Assembly: GCF_028453695.1 (NCBI RefSeq)
Contig: NC_135781.1
Span: 4,104,779 to 4,168,778, forward strand
Length of the DNA stretch: 64,000 bases
Direction of reading: 5' to 3'
DNA from: Augochlora pura
Lineage: Eukaryota > Arthropoda > Insecta > Hymenoptera > Halictidae
The notes under the pieces were generated by a model. It saw only the letters and a list, made by a program, of their open reading frames with translations, was not told where the DNA came from and ran no database searches. Within the stretch, counting starts at the first letter, position 1. The number at the start of each line of letters is the position of its first letter. Positions 25,241 through 37,159 of the stretch are shown in pieces. Both the position numbers and the translations under genes were made by a program.

Positions 25241-28189
25241 CGGAGCATGCAACGTCGAGCTTTCGCTATACCATATTTATTGCAATATCTAAACGTTGTT
25301 TCCCGTCGCTACCAGAGAAGAGTAGTGCGGTATTTTGTCGAGAAGTAGCGGGTCACTATGGTCAGGCGCGCAAACAAAAACACCGTTTGCGATGGTTGTT
25401 GATCGCCACGAAGGTTGTTGGAACAGTAACACGGTCTGTTGTCGCTGAAAGGAACCAGAACCAAAATCAACGCACCGGAGCGTGTTAAAAAAACGGTATA
25501 CTCCATGCACACGAACACAAACATACACACAATGATCAATGAATGTATAAATGTACTTGTACGGTTTTTTACACGGCTTTTTTTGCAAACAAAACTCGTT
25601 CTTGTGTATATTAGAACAACTTGGTTTTCTTTCTTCACGATATATTCTTTATTTTTTGTCTGTTTTTTTTTCTTTTTTTTTTCGTATAAATACTTGGCGA
25701 CTACTTTTCTCGTGAATTGCGTGCGTGGGTTATGGTAGCCGATCTCTCGAATCGCATCCCGACTTCGATCCCGTAAAACGCACCCCTCGTTTGAGAAAAT
25801 AGAGAGACTTGGGACGTGTCGAAAATGTGCCTTACGATACCCGTTCGAAACAAGGCTTTCCTTTTCCCTAGGTTCTTTTTCGTTGCCCGCTCAGGACCGG
25901 GCGGGAAACGGTTGTGTTTACTTGTGATTGATACAATACGATGAATTTTGATATACACGACGATGATGATCGAGACGACGTATAGAAAAAATGCCGATAG
26001 GGAAAAGGGAACGGTGGGGGTAGTTTATACTTTACGTTGGTGCAATTATTAAACTATAATTCAGCGACATTTGTAAAAAAAGGAAATAATTAATTTCTGG
26101 CAGCACCTAGGGACGCGTTCGTCAAAACGAGTAACGAAGACAGGAACAACGTTTTTGAGTTTGCCACAATCATCCAGCTGTTAAATATTAATTTGTACAG
26201 ACCGTTCGAATTTTTGTCGGATCAGGCATTGCTTCTGGCAGCATTTTTAATGAATTTTTACAGCCAGAACATATCGGCTTTTTATAGGCTTACTCAAGGA
26301 TGTATCGCGGGCTTTCCGTTTTCGATTTACTCGACCGATGACGATTCGGATGGAACGTCGTCGAACGCTTTGTTTCGCATTAGCAATTAGAAACGTCTTG
26401 CGCCTAGCATATCTTCGGCTTTTGGTTTTCATCGACGTGGCTCCTAATCAATAAGCCGAAAACAACGCCGAATCATTCAGTCTCGGTAACACGAAGAAAG
26501 TGGAGGAACTCTGTTAAAAGTGTCGAGCATGAATTTAATATATACATACATCTGTATGTTTATGTATGTATGTTGCTATGTATAGAGGCTTTCGGACACG
26601 CTGAGTGTTTCTTTTATGATTATCATTCTTATGTTTAATGAGATTCAATCGTCGCTCGCAGAGGTTTGAATCGAACGTCGGTATGGGGGTTGTTGTCTAG
26701 TTACTTGATCCGCAAGACTATTTTCACTACGGAAATTCCATTCGCAATCTGTGCGAACAGAAAAGGAAAACCGACTTTTTATAAACCATGAATTTTCTAT
26801 CGGCTCTTACGACCGCTGGTAATATTTGCATGTATCGGTGAATATGGACGATAAAGACGTTGCTCTGCTCTCTCTCGTGTGCACGTTACGACTACGGGAA
26901 ATAAGGGAATACGGGGAAACAATCTTATTTGACGAAGAGGGACGTGAGCAGCCGACGTTCTTCCGTTACCGGAAGCCGTTGTTGCCCTCACGAGCGACAC
27001 GCGACGAAGTCGAGAGCGAGCCCGAAAGGTTGCTGCGAGTAGTCCGTTCGCAGGCGGATTTCGAAATCGCGAGCCGATCGCGCGAGTTCCACTTTACCGT
27101 GGACCAGAAATCGACGTGCTTTTGTTCCGCCCGAACACCACCAAAATGTTCAGAAACGCTCGCGGGCTTTCCTAGCTTCTCGGGGACCGATAAATATTTT
27201 TCTAAAATTCATTGTTGATCGTCGATGTTCAACCATCGGGATCCGAGGAATGTTTTAATTCAATTAACGGCATCGATCCACACCGAAACAATTTGTCGAA
27301 TTCTGGATTCACGATATGTAAATGGGAATTCGCGTCGCTCGCTCCTTTTGCAGACTTTTAGTCGCGTTGGTCATCATGCGACGCATATAGCTGTAAACAG
27401 TGGCTAGACGCCCATATCACATAATGTATATGTAATTAGATTATCGATATAGTTTTTAATGTTACAATGATACATTGTACATCTACGAGATGAACAAGGA
27501 ACGATGGAAATAGAAAAAATATTAAATATTCTACAGCAAACATAAAGAAAAAAAATTATATATATAAATATATATATATTATATATATATACATATAGCT
27601 AGTAAAGTGTATAAATCACAGAGAGGGAGGAATTCCGTGTGAGTGTGATCGGGTGAGTGAGAAATACGTCATGAGCATTGCGTCAGTAACTGACGTTATA
27701 TGTTTTGTCACGAAATACACTGGTTTTTGAATAAATATCTATTTGAATTACGAACATCGATACTCAATGCCTGATATGCGCGCGGATTTGTAAATGTGTA
27801 CTTTTTCACACACGTACTTTTCCCCGTTTCTCATCCGGATGCTTACTTTTACTTTTTTTTTCTTTCATTGTAATCTAATCATCCTTAAACGTATCAGTAT
27901 AATTAGTACATAGGCACCCACTGTACCTTAAATCGTGCTTATAAGGAGTTGAATATTGTTTTTTAACATTCACGGGATTATTGCTCTACTTTAGCGGAAG
28001 TTACACAAGGTAGAGACAAAGTTTCTCGAATAATGTAGACATAAAAATTACTATATTTTATATACTATTAAGCGTATATTAAAAGACAAATTAAAATCAT
28101 ACTTGACGTACCTATTCTATATCCCACAGAAACGACTACCACGTGTCTTCGGGGGTGATGCGCTACACCCCTCGCACCCTGTAATGCGA
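25241..28189 (+). other. GLYR1 3' untranslated region and downstream sequence
   Basis: No coding exon follows the stop. The sequence has T-rich runs at 25650-25684, a TATG/CATA-rich near-palindromic stretch at about 26535-26580, and a (TA)n tract near 27.57 kb. The clearest AATAAA hexamer on the + strand is at 27730-27735, which would give a 3' UTR of about 2.5 kb. A nearer variant signal cannot be excluded, so the transcript end is unknown. Confidence 0.4.
27557..27597. repeat. (TA)n microsatellite
   Basis: Imperfect TATATA run with a few interruptions, in the sequence downstream of GLYR1. Confidence 0.8.
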
Positions 28190-28330
28190 TTAATACTAGA
28201 ACTACCTTAAAATTAATAAGATCGCATTTACTACGACATTGTACAATTTTTGTTATTCGAATAAACGCATCTACAATTACGAAATAAAGACTATGAAATC
28301 CGCCATGATGACTGGTAGTTCTAGTGTTAA
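28190..28330. mobile_element. TTAA-flanked miniature inverted-repeat element (piggyBac-like MITE), 133 bp
   Basis: The element proper spans 28194-28326. It is bounded by TTAA at 28190-28193 and 28327-28330. The ends are inverted repeats, TACTAGAACTACC and GGTAGTTCTAGTG, which match at 12 of 13 positions. A TTAA target duplication with short inverted ends is the hallmark of piggyBac-superfamily insertions; the element is far too short to encode a transposase, so it is non-autonomous. A small frame running out of its right end (from 28281) acquires a signal-peptide-like Leu run from a (TTA)n, which I regard as chance. Confidence 0.75.
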
Positions 28331-30539
28331 AACGGTATACCTATTATTATTATTATTTATGTATCCTTTTTTACGGTGTTCGAAATGCGACCAACGAAGG
28401 TGCGAAAGCCCAGAAATCATAGTCTGTTTTCCAAGAGAAGAAGCGCGAGATAAAACCGTCGTAAAGGGCGTCCATTCTAATTGTATAATTCAGACATTAA
28501 ACGCGGTCAGCTATTACGCACGGCGATGAGCCACAGGTCCGTGGAGAGAGAGCTGCAGAAAATGGTCGTCGACGCAAAAAAAAATAAAAAAAAAAACGAC
28601 GGTTTCGAGAAAAAAGCGAGGACATGCTCGATATCGTTTATAGCGATGCAAAGCACGTGCCGCGTTCGCTCGGTTCATAGGCGCCGCGAATAGACCGAAT
28701 GATATTGCATGATTACAGAGAGGAAGCCGGCTCGTGTGCGCACGCGTCCCCTCCGGTGCCCGTCTGGACGTGTGCGTGAAAGTACGGCGGCCGAGCGGTG
28801 GGGATCGAGAGGGCGGGTGAGGGAGCAGGGGTGGGGGCAGAGGGGTGGAGCAGCCGCCGTCTGATGACACCTGTAGCTCGACCCCCACGATCAGTTCAGC
28901 CGCGACCGTCCACGCGCCGTCTTGTTACGACGTTTTTGCACAGCTACCACTCTACCGATACGTGTACACACATTCACGCACCGTTCGCACACAGCTGTAC
29001 ACACACGGACACAGTGACATACACGCGCGTACCACACGGTCGTCGCCGCCGACCAATTCTACGCTCTTGACGGTTTAATTCACGTGTATGTGCGTCGAAC
29101 AGCAGCAGCAGCGCACACGTGCAAAAGCCTGATTTTTACCCTTTAGCCGCGTGACAAGAACGTCGTGCGCATCTGCCATTATTGTGAGCGGAACTGTCAT
29201 CGTGCCCCCTTGCGTTCGACGACACGAAGGAAGAGGAGACGGGAGGAGCGATCGTTCACGCCAGTACGTACACGAGGATAACCGTGGCTCGGCCTCTAGA
29301 TCGACATTTTACGAGTATTCTTTCTCCCCATATCGACCAGCCTTCTGTTCACGTACACCGTTGACAACTGCCGCCAGCTCCCTCTACCCGTCCCGGCCAA
29401 AGCTTTTACGCGTTTTATTCCCGAGAGTTGATAGATGCCCGATACCGCGATTCACGCCTATGTAGATCCTAAGAACAAGGTCGGCGATGTGGAGCGATAC
29501 TTTCTAGACAATGAGGTACACGAGTTGTCGGACACCCGGCTCTCGTACAGGACCGTCTTTTAAACGGATCCTCGGCGATCGGCGAGCACGAACTCTTGAA
29601 CGATCATCGGTTGGTGCCCGCGTTCCACGGTTCCCCCCGTAGAAAACGATCTCGGGTAGAATAATACATTATCCGGGACATCTGAGCAATTATTGACATT
29701 GATAACGTCGGCCGCGTTGCCGCGCGACGATCGCTAGAGAGTTTCGGCCCGAGCCGAGATCGAAGTGAATGTTCGCAAATAACGGTCGTTTTCTTGGGTT
29801 CAGTGTTTCTTGGCACGATCTTGCGTACGACCTTATTCCTAGGGAATGATCGGTGGTGTTGCGACTGTGCGCAAGAAAACAGAACGTGGCCCGTATGCCC
29901 GGCAATGCGAGACGAACGGCGGCGGAGGGGCATGTGTCTCGCGCGTGTTCGCCGAGCGGAGAGTACGTCTCTCTCTTTCTCTCTTTTTTTCTCTCGCTCT
30001 CTTTCTCTCTCTCCCTCTCTTGCTCGCACGCTCGCTGTCCGTCTCTCTCGCAGCACACGGAAGCGCGAGAGATTCCAGAAATTGTGCTGGTGCTCCGCGT
30101 GTATTCCCGTCGTACGCGCGACAGTGAAGTGCACGGCAACTACGTAATCTCGTGGCGTTTCCATGCGAGACTCGCCTCGCCGTACGTTCGGAAATATCGG
30201 GGAAGGAATTTAATTGGCTAGCGTCTCCGTAAGTATCGAAAGTTACCACCCGATGACTTTTGTTTATGCAAACAGCGTCGCCGCGTTTCGTAAACACAAA
30301 TATTCGACATTTCGCAATGCAAATCGGCACGCTTACGGCAAATATAAATATTTTCGTACACGCGACAACGTTCGTTAATATTAAGGTTGATTACCGTTTC
30401 GACGTCGGGCCTATTTATCTTTCGTCCGACGCGGGTTTCCCAGTGCCCGGGGCCGGTCCGTTAAAAATTTCGGGCGGGAAGAGATCGATGGGAATTTCGG
30501 ACGGTCGTCCATAATATTCTTTAACGGCGGAGGGAGAGT
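28331..30539. other. Non-coding, partly CpG-rich sequence
   Basis: Holds A-runs at 28577-28597, a (CA)-rich stretch at about 28965-29035, a (CAG)4 near 29101, and a long CT-tract at about 29969-30026. Overlapping frames of 93-186 codons on both strands at 29604-30330 run through the CT-tract and encode Arg/Glu- or Ser/Leu-rich peptides. A 42-codon ATG frame starts at 29435 and has no recognised content. No gene is called. Confidence 0.35.
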
Positions 30540-30769
30540 TTAACCCTAGAACGATCCCGTGGGGTTGCCGGCGACCCACAACATGTTTAAATTGTCTGCG
30601 AACGTGTAAATAAATATTAATTCATCGAGATTTTCCTTATACCCTAACTCATAATGTACTTTATATCTTTTATTTTGAATATAATAAATAATATTTTGGC
30701 TATTTAGATTTTATTTTATCCACGATGTCACTCGTAGCGAAAAATAGAAAGAAGATGTTCTAGGGTTAA
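30540..30769. mobile_element. piggyBac-type MITE, 222 bp
   Basis: The element proper is 30544-30765, with TTAA on both sides (30540-30543, 30766-30769). The termini are CCCTAGAAC and GTTCTAGGG, a perfect 9-bp inverted repeat beginning with the CCC typical of piggyBac elements. Just inside the left end is an imperfect palindrome centred on GCCGGC (about 30559-30579). There is no coding capacity for a transposase. Confidence 0.8.
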
Positions 30770-33700
30770 AAGATGGACGGGAAATCGGGGAGGAGAATTT
30801 GTATGTAAGGAGTTCGGTATAAATACGTATTTTCACGGCAAATGTCCCTCGGTCATCGGAGCCGATCTTCCATTTGTGCGCGCGAAACGAGTTTGAAAAA
30901 TCGCTGATGTCGTTCACGGCGCTATCTCTCCATTCCTCATTCTGTTTTGGCCCGTCTGTCTCCCTTGGTCTCTTTCTCTGGTGCTCGGTAAATAAGACGC
31001 GTGCTGTATCTGCGCGTATCAAGTGCACATGTGTAGGATAAATAAGCGAAATCGTGTTGCACGTACGTATCGCGGCCGTTCGAGTCTTGGTGTCCACACA
31101 TCTCGGATGGGGATCCGACAAATATAGATACTCGGGATGGCAGTGTGCGCGCGGGACCACTCGCACACCAGGTAGAATAGCGTAGAAAAGGAGGTGAAGG
31201 GGAAACGGGACAGAGAGCGAGCGAGAAGAGAGAGAGAGAGAGGGAAAGAAAGAGAGAGACGGTGGAGGAAATAGCGTGGACAGATTCCGTTCGCGGCGAA
31301 CAGAATCGTCAGATTTTCGGTGCTCGATGAAAAAATAATTCCTCGTCGATCGCCGACGATACAAAGTAGAAATGTAACGGTTATTTGCCGTCGCATTTAG
31401 AAATAGAAAGTGCTTCTTCTGCGCGGCCTCCGGTACTCGCAAAGGTTTCTCAAGTATGCCCCGAGCAATTAAAACCGATGGAAAATGTTTTGAAAATCGA
31501 GACAATGGTTTTTCGTTCTCGGCCGATTCGACCGCGTTGTGTATGCAACCGAATGAATAATAAGTGGCCGAGACGCTGGCGAGCGACGCGTCATGTATAC
31601 GGTTACACGATGAAGCAAATGATGGCATATTCGTTGGTGTGCCCGCGCCTCTGTGTGTAGGTTCGCTTGTGTTTGTCCTATGTGTGTGTGCAATCGTGTT
31701 TGCATCGCTCGTCGCTTGGTAGGGATGGATAAGTAGAGTTAGGAGGATCAGGTCCGGTGGGGGAAACAGTGTGGACAGGTTGCGTTCGTGCTAAGCCGAG
31801 TCTCGTCGCCTCTCGCATTCCGAGACGCGGATTCCGGAGCGGTTTTCTTTTAAGAAAGACAGAGCAGCCAGAGGAGGGGGACGGGGGCGTGCGTGCCGGA
31901 GGGAGACGGAGAAGGAGAACGAAAGAGAAGTGGAACGCTTACGGTACCGATTTTCCAGTGAGCATTCGAGTCTACGCGTTCCTCTTCGTTTTCTGTCCTG
32001 CTTCGCCGTACCGGTCTTCTTCTTCTTCTTCTCTCCTTGTTTCGTGGCAGACCGGATAGACGGCCGACGGGGGCGCCTTTTTCTAGTTCGAACAGCGCCG
32101 TGAACAAATACACGCGCCATAAGGGTAGAACGATCGTTGCACCTACAGCTGCTTATCGACTGCGTCACGATCCCACTTAGCGTACGTCCTTGAATCACGT
32201 AACGCTTTTACTCCTCGACTTTTCGCCTCGTTACCCATCCCTCGAAAGCATCTCGATTCAGAGATACGAGACGCGGTTTATTTTCTCCGTCGGCTCGCCA
32301 ATCATACACCGAGGAGCATAACTGTTGCACCATCCCCATCTTTTACTATTTCGCAATTCTTTTAGTGATAATCAGGGAATATTTTCGGACGGAACAAATT
32401 TAATCTGAATGTACTCAGGTCTGAAATACTGAACCATGAAGTAGTACTATAGTTACGCTTCTCAGTGTATAACATCAAATACAGATTACTCGAGTATTAT
32501 TGTGCAAATTCCCAGTTTACGTGTTCTAAAATAGGAACTGTTTTTCTGCTTCCTCGGATTCGCAATTCATTGTCGTAAAAACGACCCAAAATATTTCTTT
32601 CTATGTCCTGCGGTGTTACGGCCGGGTAGGTCGCCAGTGTCAGAGTCGATTTATTCGTTGACGGACCGCTGAAAAATGTTAGCGACTCGGCGAGTAGGTC
32701 ATTTGCCCTTGTTATGCCGGATACTTTCGACTTGGGCTGCCGGCGAGAACGGTACATCGGTTCGTAAAAGGATCGCTGCCTGTTCGCGTGTTTCTACCAG
32801 GCTGGGCACGCTATTATTACGATTTAACGTTCGACGTGTGGCAACACTAATTCCACACGGTGCTGGAGATTTTCGTGAAATTTCAGGGGTCATGAGCGTT
32901 GCCAGCCCCGCTTGATATACCGTAAAACATCGCGTATGCGAATTAAGTGGGGCACTGACATTGATTTTCTCATACGAAATAACAGCGGTCTTTAAAAATT
33001 CGATCTCATTGTAGCTATACACCGTAGATTACAATGCTGATGACGCAGGGTGGAAGAGTCAATTTTTATCCGGAGTATTTAAATCATTAAATTAATTACA
33101 CTGTCTTTGGCAGGTAAATAAAATAAATTCATCGGTCTTCAAAAATATATTTTGAAAGATTGTTGAATAATGTAGAGAATTTTTATAAATATTGCGAATA
33201 GTATAGTTGTTAAAATGATTCCCTGTTCGAGGGTTAACTAATGTTACGTTTAACATCGTTAAATGTTGAAACAAATAAAATGCACGGCCGCTCGTGCCTC
33301 CATTATTTTTACACACGCTCGAGTTCCGAGGCTCGGAGGACTCGGTGAAAGTGCACAGATGAGATAGAGCCTATGAGAGAAAGGAGTAATTATAGCTTAT
33401 GACACACTACTGCAACGACTAATTTTTTGCGCGCAGAACACATTCGTTTAAGTCCCTCTCCTTTCTTTGGCCGACGGTCACCGTGAACAATCTTCCACGA
33501 AATTTCATCGTTTACAATCTCCGGCGCGTTGATTCTTGGCACGGTTTACAACGCCGCGTCACCCGCTCGGAATTTTGAAAATCAACTCCGGCGCTTCTCG
33601 CGTTACCATAACCTCCTGGGAATTCGCCATTTCACTGTTTCTCGCTCTCCGTCTCTCTCTTTCTCTATTATTGCTCTCGTCGTAGAAGACACGTAGGAGC

Positions 33701-33926
33701 AGCGTTCGATACACCAATGTTTTGACCGTCACGCGTCGACCTAATAACGGCGGACGTTTTTCGTTCGGTTGCCAAAAAAAGCCGTGCGAGCGTCACGGAT
33801 TTGCATCCATAGGTCAATGATCGCGCCATCTTGGGATCGGCGAGCCAATCGAACGATCGGACAAGTACTTACGATCGTCGAGGTGCGCGACTCCGTGTAG
33901 TTTCCGAACACGAGGCGGTGCACAAT
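30770..33926. other. Non-coding sequence with GA tract and a long minus-strand frame
   Basis: A purine tract lies at 31209-31260 and (TTC)6 at about 32018-32036. A minus-strand frame of 305 codons runs from 31628 to 30711. It crosses the GA tract (Ser/Leu/Phe/Pro-rich segment on that strand) and its last 18 codons lie inside the piggyBac-type element, so it is probably not a conserved gene. No other exon is recognised. Confidence 0.4.
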
Positions 33927-34310
33927 GTTGCACAGTGGTCTGGAGATTCGCTTTCTTTGGATTAAATTATTTTAGCGTCGTTTCACAGTTATGATAGGTC
34001 GTTGAATCCGTCTGGATACTAGCTACGAAAGCATTTTTACATCTATTATTACACTTTACATTTTAGGAGTTTTTACATTCTATACTTACATAACCTAACT
34101 GTGCAACTAAATCAAATGCTAAAACTTCAACTTCAACATTTTGATTGTATAACGTTACATTTAATTACGAAGTTACCTGGTGAAATTAATATTTCGTTAT
34201 GAATATTTCAATTGGTTATTATTTCATATAAAAAAACATTTTTTCTGTAAATTAAAACTGTGAATTTGACTTTTCGTCAAAAGTTATCTCGCTCCAGACC
34301 ACTGTGCGTT
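33927..34310. mobile_element. Non-autonomous DNA transposon with perfect 16-bp terminal inverted repeats, 378 bp
   Basis: 33930-33945 reads GCACAGTGGTCTGGAG and 34292-34307 is its exact reverse complement. The bases GTT occur on both outer sides (33927-33929 and 34308-34310), a possible 3-bp target duplication. The interior is AT-rich and non-coding. If the outer G/C pair is excluded the ends read CACAG, which fits the CACWR rule for CMC-type elements, while CAGTGG would suit a hAT; the 8-bp duplication expected of hAT is not seen. The superfamily is therefore left open. Confidence 0.75.
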
Positions 34311-35340
34311 ATTTGACTCGGTTGTTCGGCTTCGTTGTTCCGGCGTGCTCTCCCGGGTTCCCTTAGTTTATAAATAAACAACAAGCTCGATCGACTCACC
34401 TGGCGCGTTCCGCTTTCAACCGTGACACTTATCTGAACGTTTCTGTGCCTGGAAGACACGTGTGCGGATCCTCGTTCTCGGCCCCGTTCGACCGCGACAC
34501 ACCGGCTGATCCACACGAACCGACGGACTCGCTGTACGGTCCTGTTTCGAAAACCTGGCATAGGCGCTCGGTCGGGAAAATTCATGAGAACGGTGCTATG
34601 TTTTCCCCGCGCACTTTCACCGATTTTGGCGCCAATGCTCAGGAGCCGTTGACCGTCCAATTCGTAGAGAACGCGACGAAGAAGCACTTTCTCAGAAGAA
34701 TCTGTGCTCGTAATGCAAACTAGGTACGGCCGATTCTACTTCATTGCGAAAGCATTGATTTATTCTCCTTTCTTAATAGAATCTTAAAAAGTTATTTAAT
34801 GTACAAATTTAAAGGAGAACTAATTACAAATAATAGTCAGAGAATTATTAAATTAATTAGAATTTTCTGTCTATCGCCCGTAATTAGTTTTCCTTTAATT
34901 TTATACGTTAAATAACTTTCAACATTTGGGTAACATGAAGAATTGTATTTTTTGGAATTGTATAATTTTCGATACTTTTTCGAAACGATCGACTCGAATT
35001 GCATCAACGTCTGACAAGAATCGATTTTCGGTTATCGATTACTTTTTACCAGAATCGCCCATCCCTAATGCGAACCGCGTTCGAGTATCTAATTAATTCG
35101 TGTTGTGACATTTGCAACAGACAGGCTTTTCCGTTGGTATGCACCGCCAGATGGCGGTCGACATTAGCTTTAGAGTACACCGTAACCTCCGAGCGGACCG
35201 TTTTCTATCCCGAAATTAATAACGCATAACATTCGCGACGTTTAACGACGCCAAGCGCGCCCGATCCGTGGTAATAACGTATTTTCTCGCGTGTAGGAAC
35301 GATTAAACCGAGAGGAACGCGGCTACGGAAATTATGGCGC
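34311..35340. other. Non-coding sequence
   Basis: No exon is recognised. A 16-base inverted motif ACCGCCA-GA-TGGCGGT lies at 35143-35158 just ahead of the CpG-rich block. Frames at 34277-34687 (minus) and 34445-34723 (plus) overlap and look like chance. Confidence 0.35.
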
Positions 35341-35656
35341 GCAGTTTTTCGAGAGAACCGCACTGCGCAAGCGCGGCGGGGTTGGCGGGACGGGTTGTTG
35401 ATAGTCGACCATGGTTAGCATTAGTGTTCGCACGTGTCGGCGGGGCTCGTGGCGGTGGGTTGGATTAAATTCTTAATTAAACGTGCACCGTGTATTAGAA
35501 ATCGATTCGCCGTCGCCGGCTGACACCGCCGGCCCTACGAATCAATTAATTTTCGCGAGGCCTCTCTCATCAGTGTGAATTGTGTTCCGCAATTTGGAAC
35601 GGTCGGTCATGTGTTTGCACGTAACACGTCATTTTGGGACACTGAAGTTCGCGCAA
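35341..35656 (+). promoter_or_regulatory. Putative promoter and first non-coding exon
   Basis: A CpG-rich block carries TGCGCAAGCGC at 35364-35374, one base from the palindromic NRF1/Ewg consensus. An arthropod-initiator-like TCAGTG is at 35570-35575 and a strong splice donor CAA|GTAAGT follows at 35656/35657. A 21-codon ATG frame with a good start context (GACCATGG, 35411-35476) lies upstream of that initiator. A plausible reading is a promoter with a non-coding first exon at about 35571-35656 spliced towards the ATG exon at 37098. This is inference from motifs only. Confidence 0.3.
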
Positions 35657-36500
35657 GTAAGTGGCAAACAGGAGTAGAGCCAGTACAGTTTTTAGTGAAC
35701 CAATTCTTATCGGTTTTACTTGACGCGCGTGAAAGTAATTAGAATACTTTTCTCATTAACGCGTTAAGTGTCGCATCGTAAACACTCGACAGTACTGTTT
35801 ACGTATAAGACACTACGTAGAAGTCACAAAACCATATCAGTTTGTCTTATGAATAGTAGTATGTGGTATACGTATAACCTATTAACCTTCTAGAGTTCCT
35901 ATAATTCTCCGCAACAAATTTGAAAGAATTCTAGGATACTTAATAAGGTTGCTTAGTAAACTAAGACGTGCATGAAAGGAAACAATTCCGCAATATAGCG
36001 TAGACCTTTATGGTTTTGTACGCGCAGCTGTATACAATATTGCGCAGGGTGTATGTAGAACTGTAGACGAGTGAAGTTTGGCTGCCGTCGGAAAGTCGAA
36101 GGGGAGAAAGGTCTGCAGGGTACGGAATGGCGCACAGTGATTCGATCTTATGGGTGCTCCTGACAAAAAGCATATTTTTTAAACTATTCAATTTTCGACC
36201 CAAGTACATTAATATTAATAAGTATTCTTTTTGTATAAATTTTGAAAACTTGTTCCGTGCAATCGTACAACAATGTAAAGAAATTATTTAGAATTAGTTG
36301 GGAGTTAGTAATAGATGTAACTTTGAAACAATAAAACTAAATGCACTATGATCAATTAAATCATTGAACAATCAAAGTAACAAATATTTAATACCTTCAA
36401 TCGAATAGTCTTTTCATATCTATATTGTTGTGAACTTTGAATAAATCCATGTTAAAAGATTGCATTCTGTTACAAAAAAAGAACTAAAAGAAAATATCGA
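35657..36500 (+). other. Possible intron / non-coding sequence
   Basis: AT-rich with no recognised exon. If the donor at 35657 is used, this would be the first intron of the gene beginning at 37098. Confidence 0.3.
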
Positions 36501-37097
36501 TTTTTGAAATTTATCCATTTGTCGAATCACTGCGCGCCGCGACAACGGCGTAGACGCGGTCTAAACGAAAACGTTCTGTGTTTAGGTGTCCGACGAGGGG
36601 TGCAGGATCACGGATGACGTCTGAACGATCGGTGTCGAACGCGGCGCTGCCGAGGAAAATGAGAAACCAGCCAGCTGTCTAGATAATTGCCGGGAGTAGG
36701 GGCGTGTAAGACGTATTAGCGACTTGTTGACAGTGGTACGTCGGCTGGCTGTTATCTGCGCGCGGATGGTTCTCGAGGAGAGATGCTCGCGAGACGCGAC
36801 TGACGATACGATACCGTCGATCCGAGTCGACGATGTAACGCGGACTCTGTGATATATGTATACGCGTTCACCGCGAGTGCCGTCGCGTCGGGGCCGTTCG
36901 GGCCGATTTTTTTCCGATTTCTGCTCCGACCGGAGCCGCAGTCTTCCGCGGGAAACGATGGGTCGCGCGCCTAGCAAAACCGTGTAGCCATATATCGTTG
37001 GTACGGTGAATGGAAAGTTAACAGATCACGCGACAGTGATGCAGTGCCGTAGTGTCTGTGCGAAGTGCCACGTGCCTATTGCTTGGATTACTTGAAG
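36501..37097 (+). other. CpG-rich leader region before a putative start codon
   Basis: CpG-rich from about 36535, with GACAGTG at 37032 resembling an initiator. A 131-codon minus-strand frame (36582-36977) is Arg/Ser-rich and judged a by-product of composition. The stretch probably contains the 5' untranslated sequence or a second promoter of the gene starting at 37098. Confidence 0.3.
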
Positions 37098-37159
37098 ATG
37101 CCGTCGTCCGGTGGATACTATGACGACAGGAATCCTCTGCTCAAGGGCACCTTATCAAG
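37098..37159 (+). CDS. Putative first coding exon, unknown protein with acidic dileucine motif
   Basis: The ATG at 37098-37100 opens 20 codons plus two bases, ending at a consensus donor (CAAG|GTCAGT). The peptide has Tyr/Asp residues followed by DDRNPLL, which fits the [D/E]xxxL[L/I] sorting signal. Such N-terminal signals are known in lysosomal and endosomal membrane proteins, for example sialin (DRTPLL) and the TMEM55/PIP4P phosphatases (ERSPLL); both parallels are from memory and cannot be separated with so little sequence. The upstream frame stays open without another ATG close by, so this start is the natural one. No second exon was identified in the 27 kb to the right, so a long first intron is implied if the call is right. 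Confidence 0.4.

Noticed and set aside
28281..28529. Small + strand frame with a signal-peptide-like Leu run
   Set aside because: Its start lies inside the TTAA-flanked MITE and the Leu run is encoded by a (TTA)n microsatellite; no family is recognised.
29604..30330. Frames of 149-186 codons on the minus strand and 93-122 on the plus strand
   Set aside because: They all run through a CT/GA tract, giving RERE- or SLSL-type low-complexity peptides, and overlap each other.
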